Source of the DNA: Enterocloster asparagiformis
Lineage (GTDB): Bacteria > Bacillota > Clostridia > Lachnospirales > Lachnospiraceae
Reading direction: 5' to 3'
Length of the DNA: 60,886 nucleotides
Assembly: GCA_018380885.1 (NCBI GenBank)
Contig: JAGZSY010000031.1
Span: forward strand, 1 to 60,886
The notes under the pieces are model-generated. The model was not told the DNA's origin, made no database searches, and worked only from the letters and a program-made list of their open reading frames with translations. Within the stretch, counting starts at the first letter, position 1. The number at the start of each line of letters is the position of its first letter. A program made the position numbers and the translations under genes. Of the stretch, positions 26,701-33,789 are shown one piece after another.

Positions 26701-28549
26701 CTCTGTGATGCCGCGGCCACAAGCCGGCCGCCAAATCCAGCTGTCCAGGCCAGCAAAAAATATGCCGGAATTGCCGATCAGAAACAATCGGACCGAAAAG
26801 CGGCTCTAAATATATGCCGGACTGTCGCTCTCCCCTCACCCGCTCCTGTATCGGCGGAAGCCACCACTTCGACGCGGTCTGCGCATACATCGGTGCTGCT
26901 GTCTGCCCGAAGCCCGGCCGCAGTTTCACCGAGGAAGCGTTGCCCGCCTTAAAAAGCGCTGCCAACGTTCCTTTGGCCCGGGCGCTCCATTTTGTCTCAC
27001 CCTGTATTCGGCATAAGACCATATCCCCGAAAATCCCGGCCGCTTCCCGTTTTCCGGTCTCAAAATCATTTCCGGCGTGTGACCCGCCATAAATTGAACT
27101 GCAAAAACGCGCTTCTGAAGCCTTGACGCCCTCTGACTCCGCCGTATAGTACTGGTTCTTTGATCCAAGCTCATGTTTCACCGGCAGACCGGTTATACAC
27201 GTTGGGCCGGTCACGGAATTTCCCTGTTGCAGACTTACAAGCAGCCCAGGAGCCATGGAAAGCCGCAATATTTTTTTCCACCTCAGGTTTTCCCCAAAGC
27301 TTTGCCCTGCTGTACTTTCTGAAAGGCCGGTGAAAGCCGTTTGCCAGGCAAACAGTTTCCCAAAAGCATACTGCTTTTCCTGCCCCGGAAGCGCTATCTG
27401 CATACCGTCAGCGCGCCCCCTGGCCTCCCGCTTCCACGACGGATATCCAATGGTTGCCTTCAACTCCGCTTTCCCCGGAAACGTTGCCATCGCTGTCTCA
27501 GACCGTCCGCTGTTCAAAGGCGCTGCGCTCAGATTTCCCTCGGGTAAGACCAATTGTGCCGCCTTTGTCCCCGTGCTTATCCCGGTCAACGCGTCCCGTG
27601 CGGTCAGCAGCCTTCCCCCCTGTTTCATGGACCGCAGCGCAGTTTGTTCCACAGCCCTCAGAACAATTTGCTCCGTAGACCTCAACCCCCTGCGCTCTCC
27701 GGGCCACAGCCCCTCGCGTTCCCCGGCAACCAGCCACAGCCCCCCGCGCTCCTCAAGCCTCAGCACCTCGCGTTCCGCGGGCCACAGCCTCATGCGCTCC
27801 ACCAGCTCCGGCCTGGCGCATTCCAACGCCTCCCGCTTCTCTGACCAACTCCCTTCGTATGCCCCTGTCCTGGTCAATATTTTACAACTATTTCCAAATA
27901 TCGCTGTTGAAAATCTCGCCAATCTCCCGTATCCGCCCGCAGCCCCCCGCTCTGCCGTCCCCGTCATAACAAGGCCAAAGCCGGCTTCCCCGGACCGGAC
28001 TCCTATGTCTCCATCTGCGGACTCTTCCGCCGCGCTTCTTAGCGGAGCACAGGCCGCTCCTTTTCCCGCCAGGAAAAACCGCAGCTCCCTGGAAACGGAC
28101 AGCGCCGGCGTCCATACCTCTTCCAAACAGCCTGCGGCCTCCCGCCTTCTCCCCGCTCCGGCCTGTTCTTCCTCCCGCCCGCCTAAAATCCATCTGTCTA
28201 AAATCCGCCGGTCCAAACCGTTGAGAAAAAAGCTGTTCCTGCGCCACCGGTTGAGTACCCTCACATTCCGGTTGTACCTGGCCAAAATCAGACGGCAGAT
28301 GATGGCAAACGTTTTTTCTCCTCCGGCCTTTGCCGCAGCTTCCGCCGGGTGGGGACTGAGAAATACCAGCTCCACCGGTTCCAGGCCGCCATCGTCGGAA
28401 ACGCCGTACCTGCGCAATAACTGCTCGCCCCACCCTGTCAGGCGCAGCCCGCAGCTCCCCATCTGAACCTTCTGATTTGTCAACGATACCGCGCCGCATA
28501 GCGCCTGCTTTCGCGCCGCGGCAGCTTTGATGATTGACGTTCTCTCCAT
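23720..28549 (-). CDS. 1609-aa repeat-rich protein of unknown role in the CIS operon
   Basis: An ordered N-terminal domain (about 1-200, with HPAEAAAKAGGEKTFAIICR and NRNVRVLNRWRR) is followed by about 1300 residues of low-complexity, weakly repetitive sequence. This includes a run of 16-residue repeats (SQAQSLYPNQTQPPRA type). The last 100 residues form a charged coiled coil (REVNILNEKLLRQETMVQEL, ending KRFGIQ). It sits between the second tube gene and the LysM gene, where contractile systems keep tube-start or length-control components. A ruler, tether or filament role is possible, but no domain proves it. Frames on the other strand are also open over long parts of this region, as expected from biased, unconstrained composition. 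I do not recognise a known family. Confidence 0.7.
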   Translation of the reverse strand: MERTSIIKAAAARKQALCGAVSLTNQKVQMGSCGLRLTGWGEQLLRRYGVSDDGGLEPVELVFLSPHPAEAAAKAGGEKTFAIICRLILARYNRNVRVLNRWRRNSFFLNGLDRRILDRWILGGREEEQAGAGRRREAAGCLEEVWTPALSVSRELRFFLAGKGAACAPLRSAAEESADGDIGVRSGEAGFGLVMTGTAERGAAGGYGRLARFSTAIFGNSCKILTRTGAYEGSWSEKREALECARPELVERMRLWPAEREVLRLEERGGLWLVAGEREGLWPGERRGLRSTEQIVLRAVEQTALRSMKQGGRLLTARDALTGISTGTKAAQLVLPEGNLSAAPLNSGRSETAMATFPGKAELKATIGYPSWKREARGRADGMQIALPGQEKQYAFGKLFAWQTAFTGLSESTAGQSFGENLRWKKILRLSMAPGLLVSLQQGNSVTGPTCITGLPVKHELGSKNQYYTAESEGVKASEARFCSSIYGGSHAGNDFETGKREAAGIFGDMVLCRIQGETKWSARAKGTLAALFKAGNASSVKLRPGFGQTAAPMYAQTASKWWLPPIQERVRGERQSGIYLEPLFGPIVSDRQFRHIFCWPGQLDLAAGLWPRHHRAHERLKFSGLAADLGQGGSVDRQFVRPETGLATGLRQYGMMPVSSQDGMMPVSPQDGAAAGLPRYDTIARWMEDRAFAVRPLAGATWFLPQNREKAAQPSSGESPFLPKNRTITGPPASGAAAGVSRNGKPAALSPFVSSDAMPKAILPREITVTGVVTGKLSLVRRLALSFKPLCLSDSSGLRQQWLYRCGESPLRSIATAQKNLWNGLRMFGKGEVPDSNVFCPSVGTELQFYGCPSQRRKAAHTEPPRLTATFVPRCVRAGICTEPSRLTADFVQLCTRLEPCAELSQLSASAGAPEGQIKGYTEPAVLSMRAAAGNTGVAGPCPSGTALYSLPSAIRPPESVRFLSFPSGLPAALPGTEAFHSRFGAVGALRGELILRFRYAFGLPSQACISSVRQFGFSLPLRPDGGQPLGEGLTARFQSGVCALLKSDIGSAAQPEINPSWRGASSLTMWTGGGRFTQPGVNTVSLPGVSLLPRYGSALPSQADIAQSPRTGSALFTRQSSARLTYTSQTLPFRSSRALSICLGQAMFFRLRQALTLRPSQALTLRSNQELFLYLSQAQPLSASQAQPLYPSQTQHSSLSQAQPLYLSQTQPPSPSQAQSLYPSQTQPSSASQAQPLYPNQTQPPRLSQAQSLYPNQTQPPRASQAQLLYPSQTQPPRLSQAQFLYPNQTQPPRASQAQLLYPSQALSPSPSQAQSLYPNQTQLPSASQAQPLYLNKALSSHQAPLSPSSQAFRAGPRLPAPMIPLSAAPEPAIHQVSPSPPFCSLKALQVIFRCAAAPRPAGRTSVLGVSPPCVPIIARLPRISGSACLPETVKSFMTRSTRTITTPSGPEHPHPSPEERGTAFPERLLTAQSQLTANAPVDFVFPRQSAAKAEMARGASVVRTVACDPGDPFARYNAYNETHGQSGDEPDLMEYRARQFERESREVNILNEKLLRQETMVQELEKGQKSLKEQVERIAGGKKPADEVIRRLRREISMEKKRFGIQ
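24541..25068. repeat. 48-bp tandem repeat array inside the 1609-aa gene
   Basis: The hexamer GGTATA recurs at 24541, 24589, 24637, 24685, 24733, 24781, 24829, 24877, 24925, 24973 and 25021, an exact 48-bp period over eleven copies. Each unit is made of two related 24-bp halves and codes for 16 residues (two 8-residue halves such as SQAQSLYP and NQTQPPRA). Differences between copies are mostly in the third position or in a few residues. The array should expand and contract between strains without shifting frame. Confidence 0.92.
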
Positions 28550-28573
28550 AAGCCATCTCCCAGCCGAGTTTGT

Positions 28574-29002
28574 TTAGACCGCCAGCTCTATGAGGCCCGT
28601 ATGCGCCAGCTCCATGGACTTGATCAGGATCGTCCCCTTCATCGCGTCCAGGTCGGAAAAACTCCGTTTGGTGACGATTCCCTGGTCAATCCAAAATATT
28701 TTCTCCGTCTTGGAATCCTTTTTTACAAAAATCATAATATTGTTGATCTTAACGCCCTCGGCAATAAAAGCGTAAACCGCGTCCATGGCGCCGGTCTGCA
28801 GGCCCTTCTCAAATACGATTCGGTCCGGCCTGCGGTGGGGCTTGTTGAGAAATACCATCTTGTCGTTATTTCCTCCCTCACCTATGGTCTCGTACTCCAG
28901 CTCACTGGACAAATTGGAAATCCTGGAAAAACTTAAACTCAAAAAGATCCCCAGCTTTACCTCAAACGTGTAATTTCCCACATAAGTGTTCTGAGCCGTA
29001 AT
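28574..29002 (-). CDS. Second tube protein (T4 gp19-like), probable AUU start
   Basis: About 142 aa. The region RISNLSSELEYETIGEGGN and the closing MKGTILIKSMELAHTGLIEL belong to the gp19/Hcp-like tube family; this is the baseplate-proximal tube paralogue (Afp5-like). An in-frame TAG lies only five codons before ATT 29002, so no ATG, GTG or TTG is available except GTG 28981. That GTG is more than 20 nt from the strong AGGAGG, whereas AGGAGG stands 5 nt before the ATT. AUU is thus the likely start codon, rare in bacteria (as in infC). The added N-terminus (TAQNTYVGNYTFEV) fits the family. If GTG is used the protein has 135 aa. Confidence 0.82.
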   Translation of the reverse strand: MTAQNTYVGNYTFEVKLGIFLSLSFSRISNLSSELEYETIGEGGNNDKMVFLNKPHRRPDRIVFEKGLQTGAMDAVYAFIAEGVKINNIMIFVKKDSKTEKIFWIDQGIVTKRSFSDLDAMKGTILIKSMELAHTGLIELAV

Positions 29003-29025
29003 CCTCGCCTCCTCCTAAAACATGT

Positions 29026-29205
29026 TCAGATTCTGAACGCATTTTCAGGCTCCTGATTCAGTTTTGAATTGATCCGGGATATTTCCCGGCACCACCGCAG
29101 CCGTTCCCGGTGACTCATCTCCATAATATCGTCGTGGCTCCAGTGCATGTAATACGCGATAAAGGCCGCCTCCTCATAGATCCTGTCGGCCGGATACGTT
29201 GTCAA
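29026..29205 (-). CDS. 59-aa CIS assembly protein (DUF6760-like)
   Basis: Starting from TTG, the product runs TTYPADRIYEEAAFIAYYM, then HWSHDDIMEMSHRERLRW and ends ENAFRI. Very short proteins with 'P..RIYEE.AFIAYY.HW....I..L.H..R..W' occupy this place, between the tail-assembly protein and the second tube protein, in many contractile injection clusters. The start codon overlaps the stop of the preceding gene (TTGA), so it is probably translated by coupling. Its function is unknown; a tail-assembly partner of the preceding protein is likely. Trp and acidic residues are conserved-looking. Confidence 0.8.
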   Translation of the reverse strand: MTTYPADRIYEEAAFIAYYMHWSHDDIMEMSHRERLRWCREISRINSKLNQEPENAFRI

Positions 29206-29573
29206 AGCCCGGCTTCCATAAAATTTACCGGAATGTCGATCTTCTGACCGCAGTGGGGACAGACGCCCTGGTAACTGGGCATATCCATGGTATTGATCCG
29301 TTGATAAAGGTCCTGGAGATAGGCCAGATCCATGGTGTAGAGCTTTTCAATAACATTGGTATCCACAGCCGGAAGGCTCCCCAGCTTTGTGATGACCCTG
29401 GACAGCAGGATAATGCTCAGGTATCCCGGATTTTGCTGGACCCTGGGATCCCGCATCGGCAGGATCTCGTCCCCCGCGTTGGCCAGGCGCATGATGCCCT
29501 CCCTGTGTAAATTTCCGTTCATATCCACAAACCCTCTTGGAAGCGTAAATTCAAATTCTGTTTGAAATGCCAT
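29202..29573 (-). CDS. Zn-ribbon tail assembly protein of the CIS
   Basis: 123 aa. The first part (FEFTLPRGFVDMNGNLHREG) and the centre (NPGYLSIILLSRVITKLGSL) match phage tail assembly proteins found after the tube gene in extracellular contractile clusters. The C-terminus has a Cys pair (VCPHCGQKIDIPV), half of a zinc ribbon. It is the first gene of block 3, about 95 nt from the predicted transcription start at P3. GGAGGAATTAGAGT before the ATG sets the start. Together with the overlapping 59-aa gene it may take the place of the tail chaperone pair of myophages (inference). Confidence 0.8.
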   Translation of the reverse strand: MAFQTEFEFTLPRGFVDMNGNLHREGIMRLANAGDEILPMRDPRVQQNPGYLSIILLSRVITKLGSLPAVDTNVIEKLYTMDLAYLQDLYQRINTMDMPSYQGVCPHCGQKIDIPVNFMEAGL

Positions 29574-29676
29574 ACTCTAATTCCTCCTGACTGTATTTTT
29601 TGACGGCCGCCCGGCGCGGGAAAACGCCCCGGCGGCATTGGATTCACACGGCTGACGTCCTGTGATATATGCGGAC

Positions 29677-29712
29677 AGTATAGCATATTGCTTGCAACAA
29701 ACCCGCAACAAA
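29677..29712 (-). promoter_or_regulatory. Promoter P3 with direct repeat (block 3, Zn-ribbon gene onward)
   Basis: Reading the minus strand, two TTTGTTGC copies stand at 29712-29705 and 29701-29694, 11 bp apart. The -10 box TATACT is at 29682-29677. The TGTT of the inner repeat begins exactly 17 nt before the -10. No -35 box is placed correctly. It lies between the response regulator stop and the Zn-ribbon gene. The layout is shared with P1 and P2. Confidence 0.72.
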
Positions 29713-29728
29713 TTATGTTTCAAAACCG

Positions 29729-30514
29729 TTACAAATTCTTTTCCAGTTCGCCTATGGAAAATTCCGCCCAGCTGTAGCCGGGCATATAATCATGGCGGTA
29801 ACGTCTCACCGCCCGCAAATCCCCCTCCAGGAAACGATAGCTGTCGCAGTCCAGCAGCTCCGGGACAATGGCCAGGCTGTTGTGGCCCCTGACCAATATT
29901 TCTTCCGTCCCCGCTGTCCGCAGCGTTGCCCGCAAATCCGCCACAATGGTGCGGAAATAGCTCTTCTGAGCCGCGCTGTCCGCCCCATCCTCCCACAGCA
30001 CCGAGCGGGCACCGTTATTGGATACGCTGGCTCCCCGCCGGTCCACCAAAAACGCAAGCAGCTCTTTTGCTTTGGAACGCCTGAACCGCAGCGGACGGCT
30101 GTCCACGAACACGTCAAAACCGCCGAAGGTCTGAACGCGCACTTTTTTTACAGCTCCCGTCTCCCCGTACAAAAATGTCAGCTCCCGGCGCAGATCGTCC
30201 GGCCGCACCGGCTTGACCAGATAACCGTCCGCGTGGATGCGAAACGCCTCCACCGCGTATTCCGGCCCTGTGGCCACAAATATAATATGGATCTGCGGCT
30301 GCAGCGCCTTCAGCTCCAGCGCCAGCTTAAGCCCGATCCCCTCCCCCGGTTCCATTTCCAGAAACGCGATGTCCACCCTGTTTTTTACCGCGTATTCCAG
30401 CGCCGGCTCCGGCTGATCGAAGCTACATATCCGCCGGCCGGGAGAAACAGTTTCCAGAATTTCCTCTAATTTTTTTGCTTCAAAGGGTTTATGATCAACT
30501 ATCATACAATTCAA
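29729..30514 (-). CDS. Response regulator with SARP-like output, Glu at the phosphorylation site
   Basis: About 261 aa. An N-terminal receiver-like domain (1-120) is followed by an OmpR/SARP-type winged helix (VQTFGGFDVFVDSRPLRFRR, then AKELLAFLVDRRG) and a shortened BTAD-like end (DCDSYRFLEGD, YMPGYSWAEF). Where other receivers have the phospho-accepting Asp, this one has FLEME, and the acidic pocket is VDH instead of VDD. The Lys of the KPV motif is kept. It may act as a constitutively active or phosphorylation-independent regulator. Start: GGGGGTGG lies 7 nt before TTG 30514; the ATG three codons in is 16 nt away. It sits between blocks 2 and 3 and is a candidate to bind P1-P3. Confidence 0.82.
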   Translation of the reverse strand: MNCMIVDHKPFEAKKLEEILETVSPGRRICSFDQPEPALEYAVKNRVDIAFLEMEPGEGIGLKLALELKALQPQIHIIFVATGPEYAVEAFRIHADGYLVKPVRPDDLRRELTFLYGETGAVKKVRVQTFGGFDVFVDSRPLRFRRSKAKELLAFLVDRRGASVSNNGARSVLWEDGADSAAQKSYFRTIVADLRATLRTAGTEEILVRGHNSLAIVPELLDCDSYRFLEGDLRAVRRYRHDYMPGYSWAEFSIGELEKNL

Positions 30515-30607
30515 TGTATATCCACCCCCATCACACGCTTTTCCCAGATTCGCCTCAAGGCAGCGCCCGGGCGGGACACCCGGCGGCAACTGTACTAAAA
30601 TTGGAAT

Positions 30608-30660
30608 GAGGAGGACACCTCGGACGTCCGTCTCCGGACGGCAGCCGCCGCATCCTCCTC
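30608..30660 (-). terminator. Hairpin between the tube gene and the response regulator
   Basis: Outer arms GAGGAGGA (30608-30615) and TCCTCCTC (30653-30660) enclose an inner stem CGTCCG/CGGACG. It starts about 25 bp past the tube stop and has no strong T-run. It probably ends or thins out the abundant sheath-tube transcript before the regulator gene, or protects its 3' end. Confidence 0.5.
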
Positions 30661-30686
30661 ATACGCTTCGTTCAAACTCGGTTCAT

Positions 30687-31109
30687 TTAAGATACTCTCG
30701 TCATTCCCTCATGGGCAATCTCAAGCGTCTCAATCGCCACCTCCGAGGATGTGGCGTTAAAGTCGGGAGCCGTATACTTGGTTGGCCACGCGTTAATCAC
30801 CTGCCAGGACGCGGCCGGCGTCTCCTCCTCGTCCAGCAGCGTGATGGTGATGGTCTTTCTCTGCACCGCACCGTTGACCCCCTCCGCAATCCATTCATAG
30901 AGCACCATGGAATCCGCCAGCCCCTGCTTCAGGGTAATGTTACCGTACTTCTTCAATCCCGGAATCTTCATGGGGGTCTGGACCATGTCTCCCTCCCTGT
31001 ATTCCATCACGTCCACCGAGGCATCAAATCCCGTCACCTCGGAAAATCCGCCGGCTTCCAAGCCGTCAATCTCGACTTTATATCTAAAACGTCCATGTGG
31101 ATAAGCCAT
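30687..31109 (-). CDS. Major tube protein (T4 gp19-like)
   Basis: 140 aa, normal for the family. RFRYKVEIDGLEAGGFSEVT, MKIPGLKKYGNITLKQGL and ETLEIAHEGMTRVS are standard gp19/Afp1-type features. Hexameric rings of this protein stack to form the inner tube driven out by sheath contraction. It is 23 bp downstream of the sheath gene, with GAGGAGTGAAGCATAG before the ATG. Both genes are under promoter P2, which would give the high output required for many copies per particle. Confidence 0.95.
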   Translation of the reverse strand: MAYPHGRFRYKVEIDGLEAGGFSEVTGFDASVDVMEYREGDMVQTPMKIPGLKKYGNITLKQGLADSMVLYEWIAEGVNGAVQRKTITITLLDEEETPAASWQVINAWPTKYTAPDFNATSSEVAIETLEIAHEGMTRVS

Positions 31110-31132
31110 CTATGCTTCACTCCTCTCTCTGT

Positions 31133-32818
31133 TTACTCTGCCGCCTCGTTGGTTTTCTGGGTAATCCGGAAGATCACAAATTCAGCAGGCTTCACGGGCG
31201 CAATACCGATCTCGCAGATCAGGCGGCCGTTGTCGATGTCGTCCTGGCTCATGGTTTCCCTGCCCACGTTCACGTAAAATGCCTCGTCGGGGGTGGAACC
31301 GGCCAGGGAACCATTTCGCCACAGCCCTGTCAAGAACACGCTGATGGTCCTCTTCACCCGCACCCACAATGTCTCGTCATTGGGCTCAAATACCGCCCAG
31401 CCGGTGTTGGCCTTGATGGACTCTTCCACAAAAATGAAGAGGCGGCGCACATTGATATATTTCCAGGACGGATCGCTGCTCGCGGTTCTGGCACCCCAGA
31501 CCCGGATCCCCAGACCTGCGAAGGCCCTGATCAGGTTTACGCCCCTGGGATTTAAAATGTCCTGCTCTCCCTTGTTAAACTGGCAATCCAGCCCCACGCA
31601 GGCTCTCACCACTTCGTTGGCGGGCGCTTTGTGAACGCCTCTTGTGTTGTCGCTTCTTCCATAAATTCCCATCATTGCGCCCGACGGCGGAATCATGATA
31701 TTTTTCTTGTCCAGCGGGTCAAATACCATCAGCCACGGATGATACAGGGCCGCGTATGAAGAGTCGAATATATCCCTGTGGGCGATAATATCGCTTACCT
31801 TTTTCGCCTCTCTGGGTACGTCCAGAACGGCAAACCGGCTGGCCAGGTTTTCACAGTGGGCCACCAGGGTCAGCTGCACGTTGGGGTCCGTCACCCCGGG
31901 CACCGCCATAATGGACACCACATCGTTATCGATAAAGGACTGGATGCCAGTGCGGGCCCCCGCCCCGTTGTCCGTCCCCATAAAATCCGCCGCGGAAACA
32001 GAGGAAACGGAACCGTTGCTGCCCCCCTCAAAGGACACCAGACCGCCCATGATCTCTGTGATGGGAACAGCCGTCTCTCCTGCCTGGCAGGATACCGTCA
32101 CCAGATCCGATTTCGCCATTTTCTTTCCAATATAATTCACCGCGTTGACATTGAGGGACACGTTCTCGTATATCTCGGTGATATCCTTGTACCGCACCTC
32201 GACCACAGCCTCGCAGGTGGCGATCACCTGCAGCGGCAGCAGATTTGTATCCACAATTGTCTCCGGTATTTCATGTTCAAAGGTGAGCACATTGTCCTGG
32301 CTCTTTACAACCTTGGTATACGCTGTGCCCTCCCCGTCGGGATAGGCCACCACATCGCCGGGGTAAAAGCCGGCGCAGTTTTTTACGCTGTATTTGCCGT
32401 TTTCCACCTTCAAAACCTGAGTTTTAGCTTTGCTCGAGGGGCGGACCGTGATCGTGATGTCGTTCCCCCAAAGTCCTGGATTCCTGGCAATAAATGAAAC
32501 GTCCCCCGCTTTCCCAGACGCGCATTTGGCATCCCCGGGCGCCACCCGCATCACAAAACAGCGCGAACCGCCGTTCACAAAAAACGCCTCCACAGCGTAG
32601 GCCAGGAAACGGTATACACCGAATTCATTTTCGGATAAATAGCCGCCGTATATCCTCTTAAAATCAGAAAAATTCGTGACCAGCTGCGGCAGGCCCGCAA
32701 CCGGCCCTCTTTCCGCCAGCCCCACAAATCCGGCCGTGCTGGTTCCAACGCCCTCCATCGGCTTTCCTCCGGATTCGAATTCTTCTACATACACACCTGG
32801 TGATAAGTATTCTGCCAT
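31133..32818 (-). CDS. Contractile sheath protein
   Basis: 561 aa. The N-terminal handshake segment (YLSPGVYVEEFESGGKPMEG, residues 4-23) and C-terminal core (WKYINVRRLFIFVEESIKAN, then FYVNVGRETMSQDDIDNGRL) are typical of gp18/Afp2-type sheath proteins. A single sheath gene is present. The middle (about 100-260) is the variable outer domain. It contracts around the tube to fire the machine. The ribosome site (GCCGGGAACGT) is weak for so abundant a product. It is the first gene downstream of P2. Confidence 0.95.
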   Translation of the reverse strand: MAEYLSPGVYVEEFESGGKPMEGVGTSTAGFVGLAERGPVAGLPQLVTNFSDFKRIYGGYLSENEFGVYRFLAYAVEAFFVNGGSRCFVMRVAPGDAKCASGKAGDVSFIARNPGLWGNDITITVRPSSKAKTQVLKVENGKYSVKNCAGFYPGDVVAYPDGEGTAYTKVVKSQDNVLTFEHEIPETIVDTNLLPLQVIATCEAVVEVRYKDITEIYENVSLNVNAVNYIGKKMAKSDLVTVSCQAGETAVPITEIMGGLVSFEGGSNGSVSSVSAADFMGTDNGAGARTGIQSFIDNDVVSIMAVPGVTDPNVQLTLVAHCENLASRFAVLDVPREAKKVSDIIAHRDIFDSSYAALYHPWLMVFDPLDKKNIMIPPSGAMMGIYGRSDNTRGVHKAPANEVVRACVGLDCQFNKGEQDILNPRGVNLIRAFAGLGIRVWGARTASSDPSWKYINVRRLFIFVEESIKANTGWAVFEPNDETLWVRVKRTISVFLTGLWRNGSLAGSTPDEAFYVNVGRETMSQDDIDNGRLICEIGIAPVKPAEFVIFRITQKTNEAAE

Positions 32819-32891
32819 ACGTTCCCGGCTTCATCTTCCATCTTACCCAATGAAACCAGTTGCCCCCTTTCTCTTGTACAATTTAACTATG

Positions 32892-32926
32892 ATTATACGG
32901 ACTGCTTCTAAACATTTTTATAAACA
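32892..32926 (-). promoter_or_regulatory. Promoter P2 with direct repeat (sheath-tube)
   Basis: On the minus strand TGTTTA stands at 32926-32921 and again at 32914-32909, a 12-bp period, and the -10 TATAAT is at 32897-32892. The inner TGTTTA starts exactly 17 nt before the -10. No -35 box is placed at 16-18 bp. The predicted leader is about 65 nt. It matches P1 in repeat, period and distance, and P3 in distance. Confidence 0.78.
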
Positions 32927-32936
32927 ATCTGCGGGT

Positions 32937-33785
32937 TTAATCCGATTTCTTCTTTTTTCTCCCCGACGGCCCGGTTCCATCCTGATCCTCCTCCCCGTCC
33001 GCTCCGCCGCCCTTTTGCCCGTCCCCGCTTGCCCTCGGTTTTGTCCCAAAGGCCGCCGCCAGAAAGTCCCTGAGCTGCGTCAGATCGTCCAGCCACCGGG
33101 AGGGATTTTGCATCGCGGCCTTCAGCCTGCGTTCAATCTGCCGCCTCATACGCTCTTTTTTCCACATCTCGCTCCGCAGCACCTCCAGGCGTCCCTGCAC
33201 CCGGTCCGCCGCCTCCATGGATTCCCGCGTGCGCTCCCTGCGAAGCTCCCCTGCTTTGGTTTCCAGCAGGCGTTCCTGCTCCCTGTCCGCGGGCAGGACG
33301 GCAAAGGGGAGCGCCTCCCGGACGGCCTGCTGATCCCTTTTGGCCGCAAACCGCCCCACCGACTGGATCAGCCGGTCCGGCGGCTGTCCCCGCCTGGTCC
33401 TGACCGCCGCTGCGCTCTGCCTCTCGTCGTGGCTGTTGGTCATAAACAGGCCGTTGCAGGTGGAAAACACCTTTTTCCGGTCCCCGTCTATGATTTTCTG
33501 GTCACGGGTGAGCTGCGGGGCATTGAGACGCTGCTTTTCCCGCACCAGAAAGGTATACTCCTGCCTGCGGTTCACGCCCAGCACAATGCTGCCGAAAGCG
33601 TTTTCCAGGTTCATGATCTCATGGGGCGCGTTCTGATACGACCGTTCCGGCTCTCCCGGCTCAAATCCCGTCATGTGCTCCTGCCTGGCATCGTCGATTT
33701 GCCGCTCGTGCAGGACGGCCTGTGACTGCATAAGCGTCTCCCGCCTGCGTTTTTCGGTGCGCTCCCTTCCAGTACCATCATACAT
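32937..33785 (-). CDS. Hypothetical coiled-coil, basic-tailed CIS protein
   Basis: 282 aa, no family recognised. It is strongly hydrophilic. An N-terminal region with ENAFGSIVLGVNRRQEYTFL is followed by a helical, Arg/Glu-rich part (about 140-230, likely coiled coil) and a disordered Gly/Asp tail ending in GRKKKKSD. It starts 4 bp after the stop of the AAA+ gene and ends just before P2, so it closes block 1. A scaffold or loading factor working with the ATPase is possible, but nothing in the sequence proves it. Confidence 0.6.
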   Translation of the reverse strand: MYDGTGRERTEKRRRETLMQSQAVLHERQIDDARQEHMTGFEPGEPERSYQNAPHEIMNLENAFGSIVLGVNRRQEYTFLVREKQRLNAPQLTRDQKIIDGDRKKVFSTCNGLFMTNSHDERQSAAAVRTRRGQPPDRLIQSVGRFAAKRDQQAVREALPFAVLPADREQERLLETKAGELRRERTRESMEAADRVQGRLEVLRSEMWKKERMRRQIERRLKAAMQNPSRWLDDLTQLRDFLAAAFGTKPRASGDGQKGGGADGEEDQDGTGPSGRKKKKSD

Positions 33786-33789
33786 CCCC

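Noticed and set aside
27255..28466. 403-aa plus-strand open frame opposite the 1609-aa gene
   Set aside because: Its composition (Pro, Ser, Arg-rich) is that of an antisense shadow in biased DNA, with no good start site.
29197..29205. CTTTGAC at the end of the assembly protein gene, like the prfB +1 frameshift site
   Set aside because: The +1 frame closes after about nine codons and has no upstream AGGGGG. The 59-aa gene is in the -1 frame and can start at TTG by coupling.
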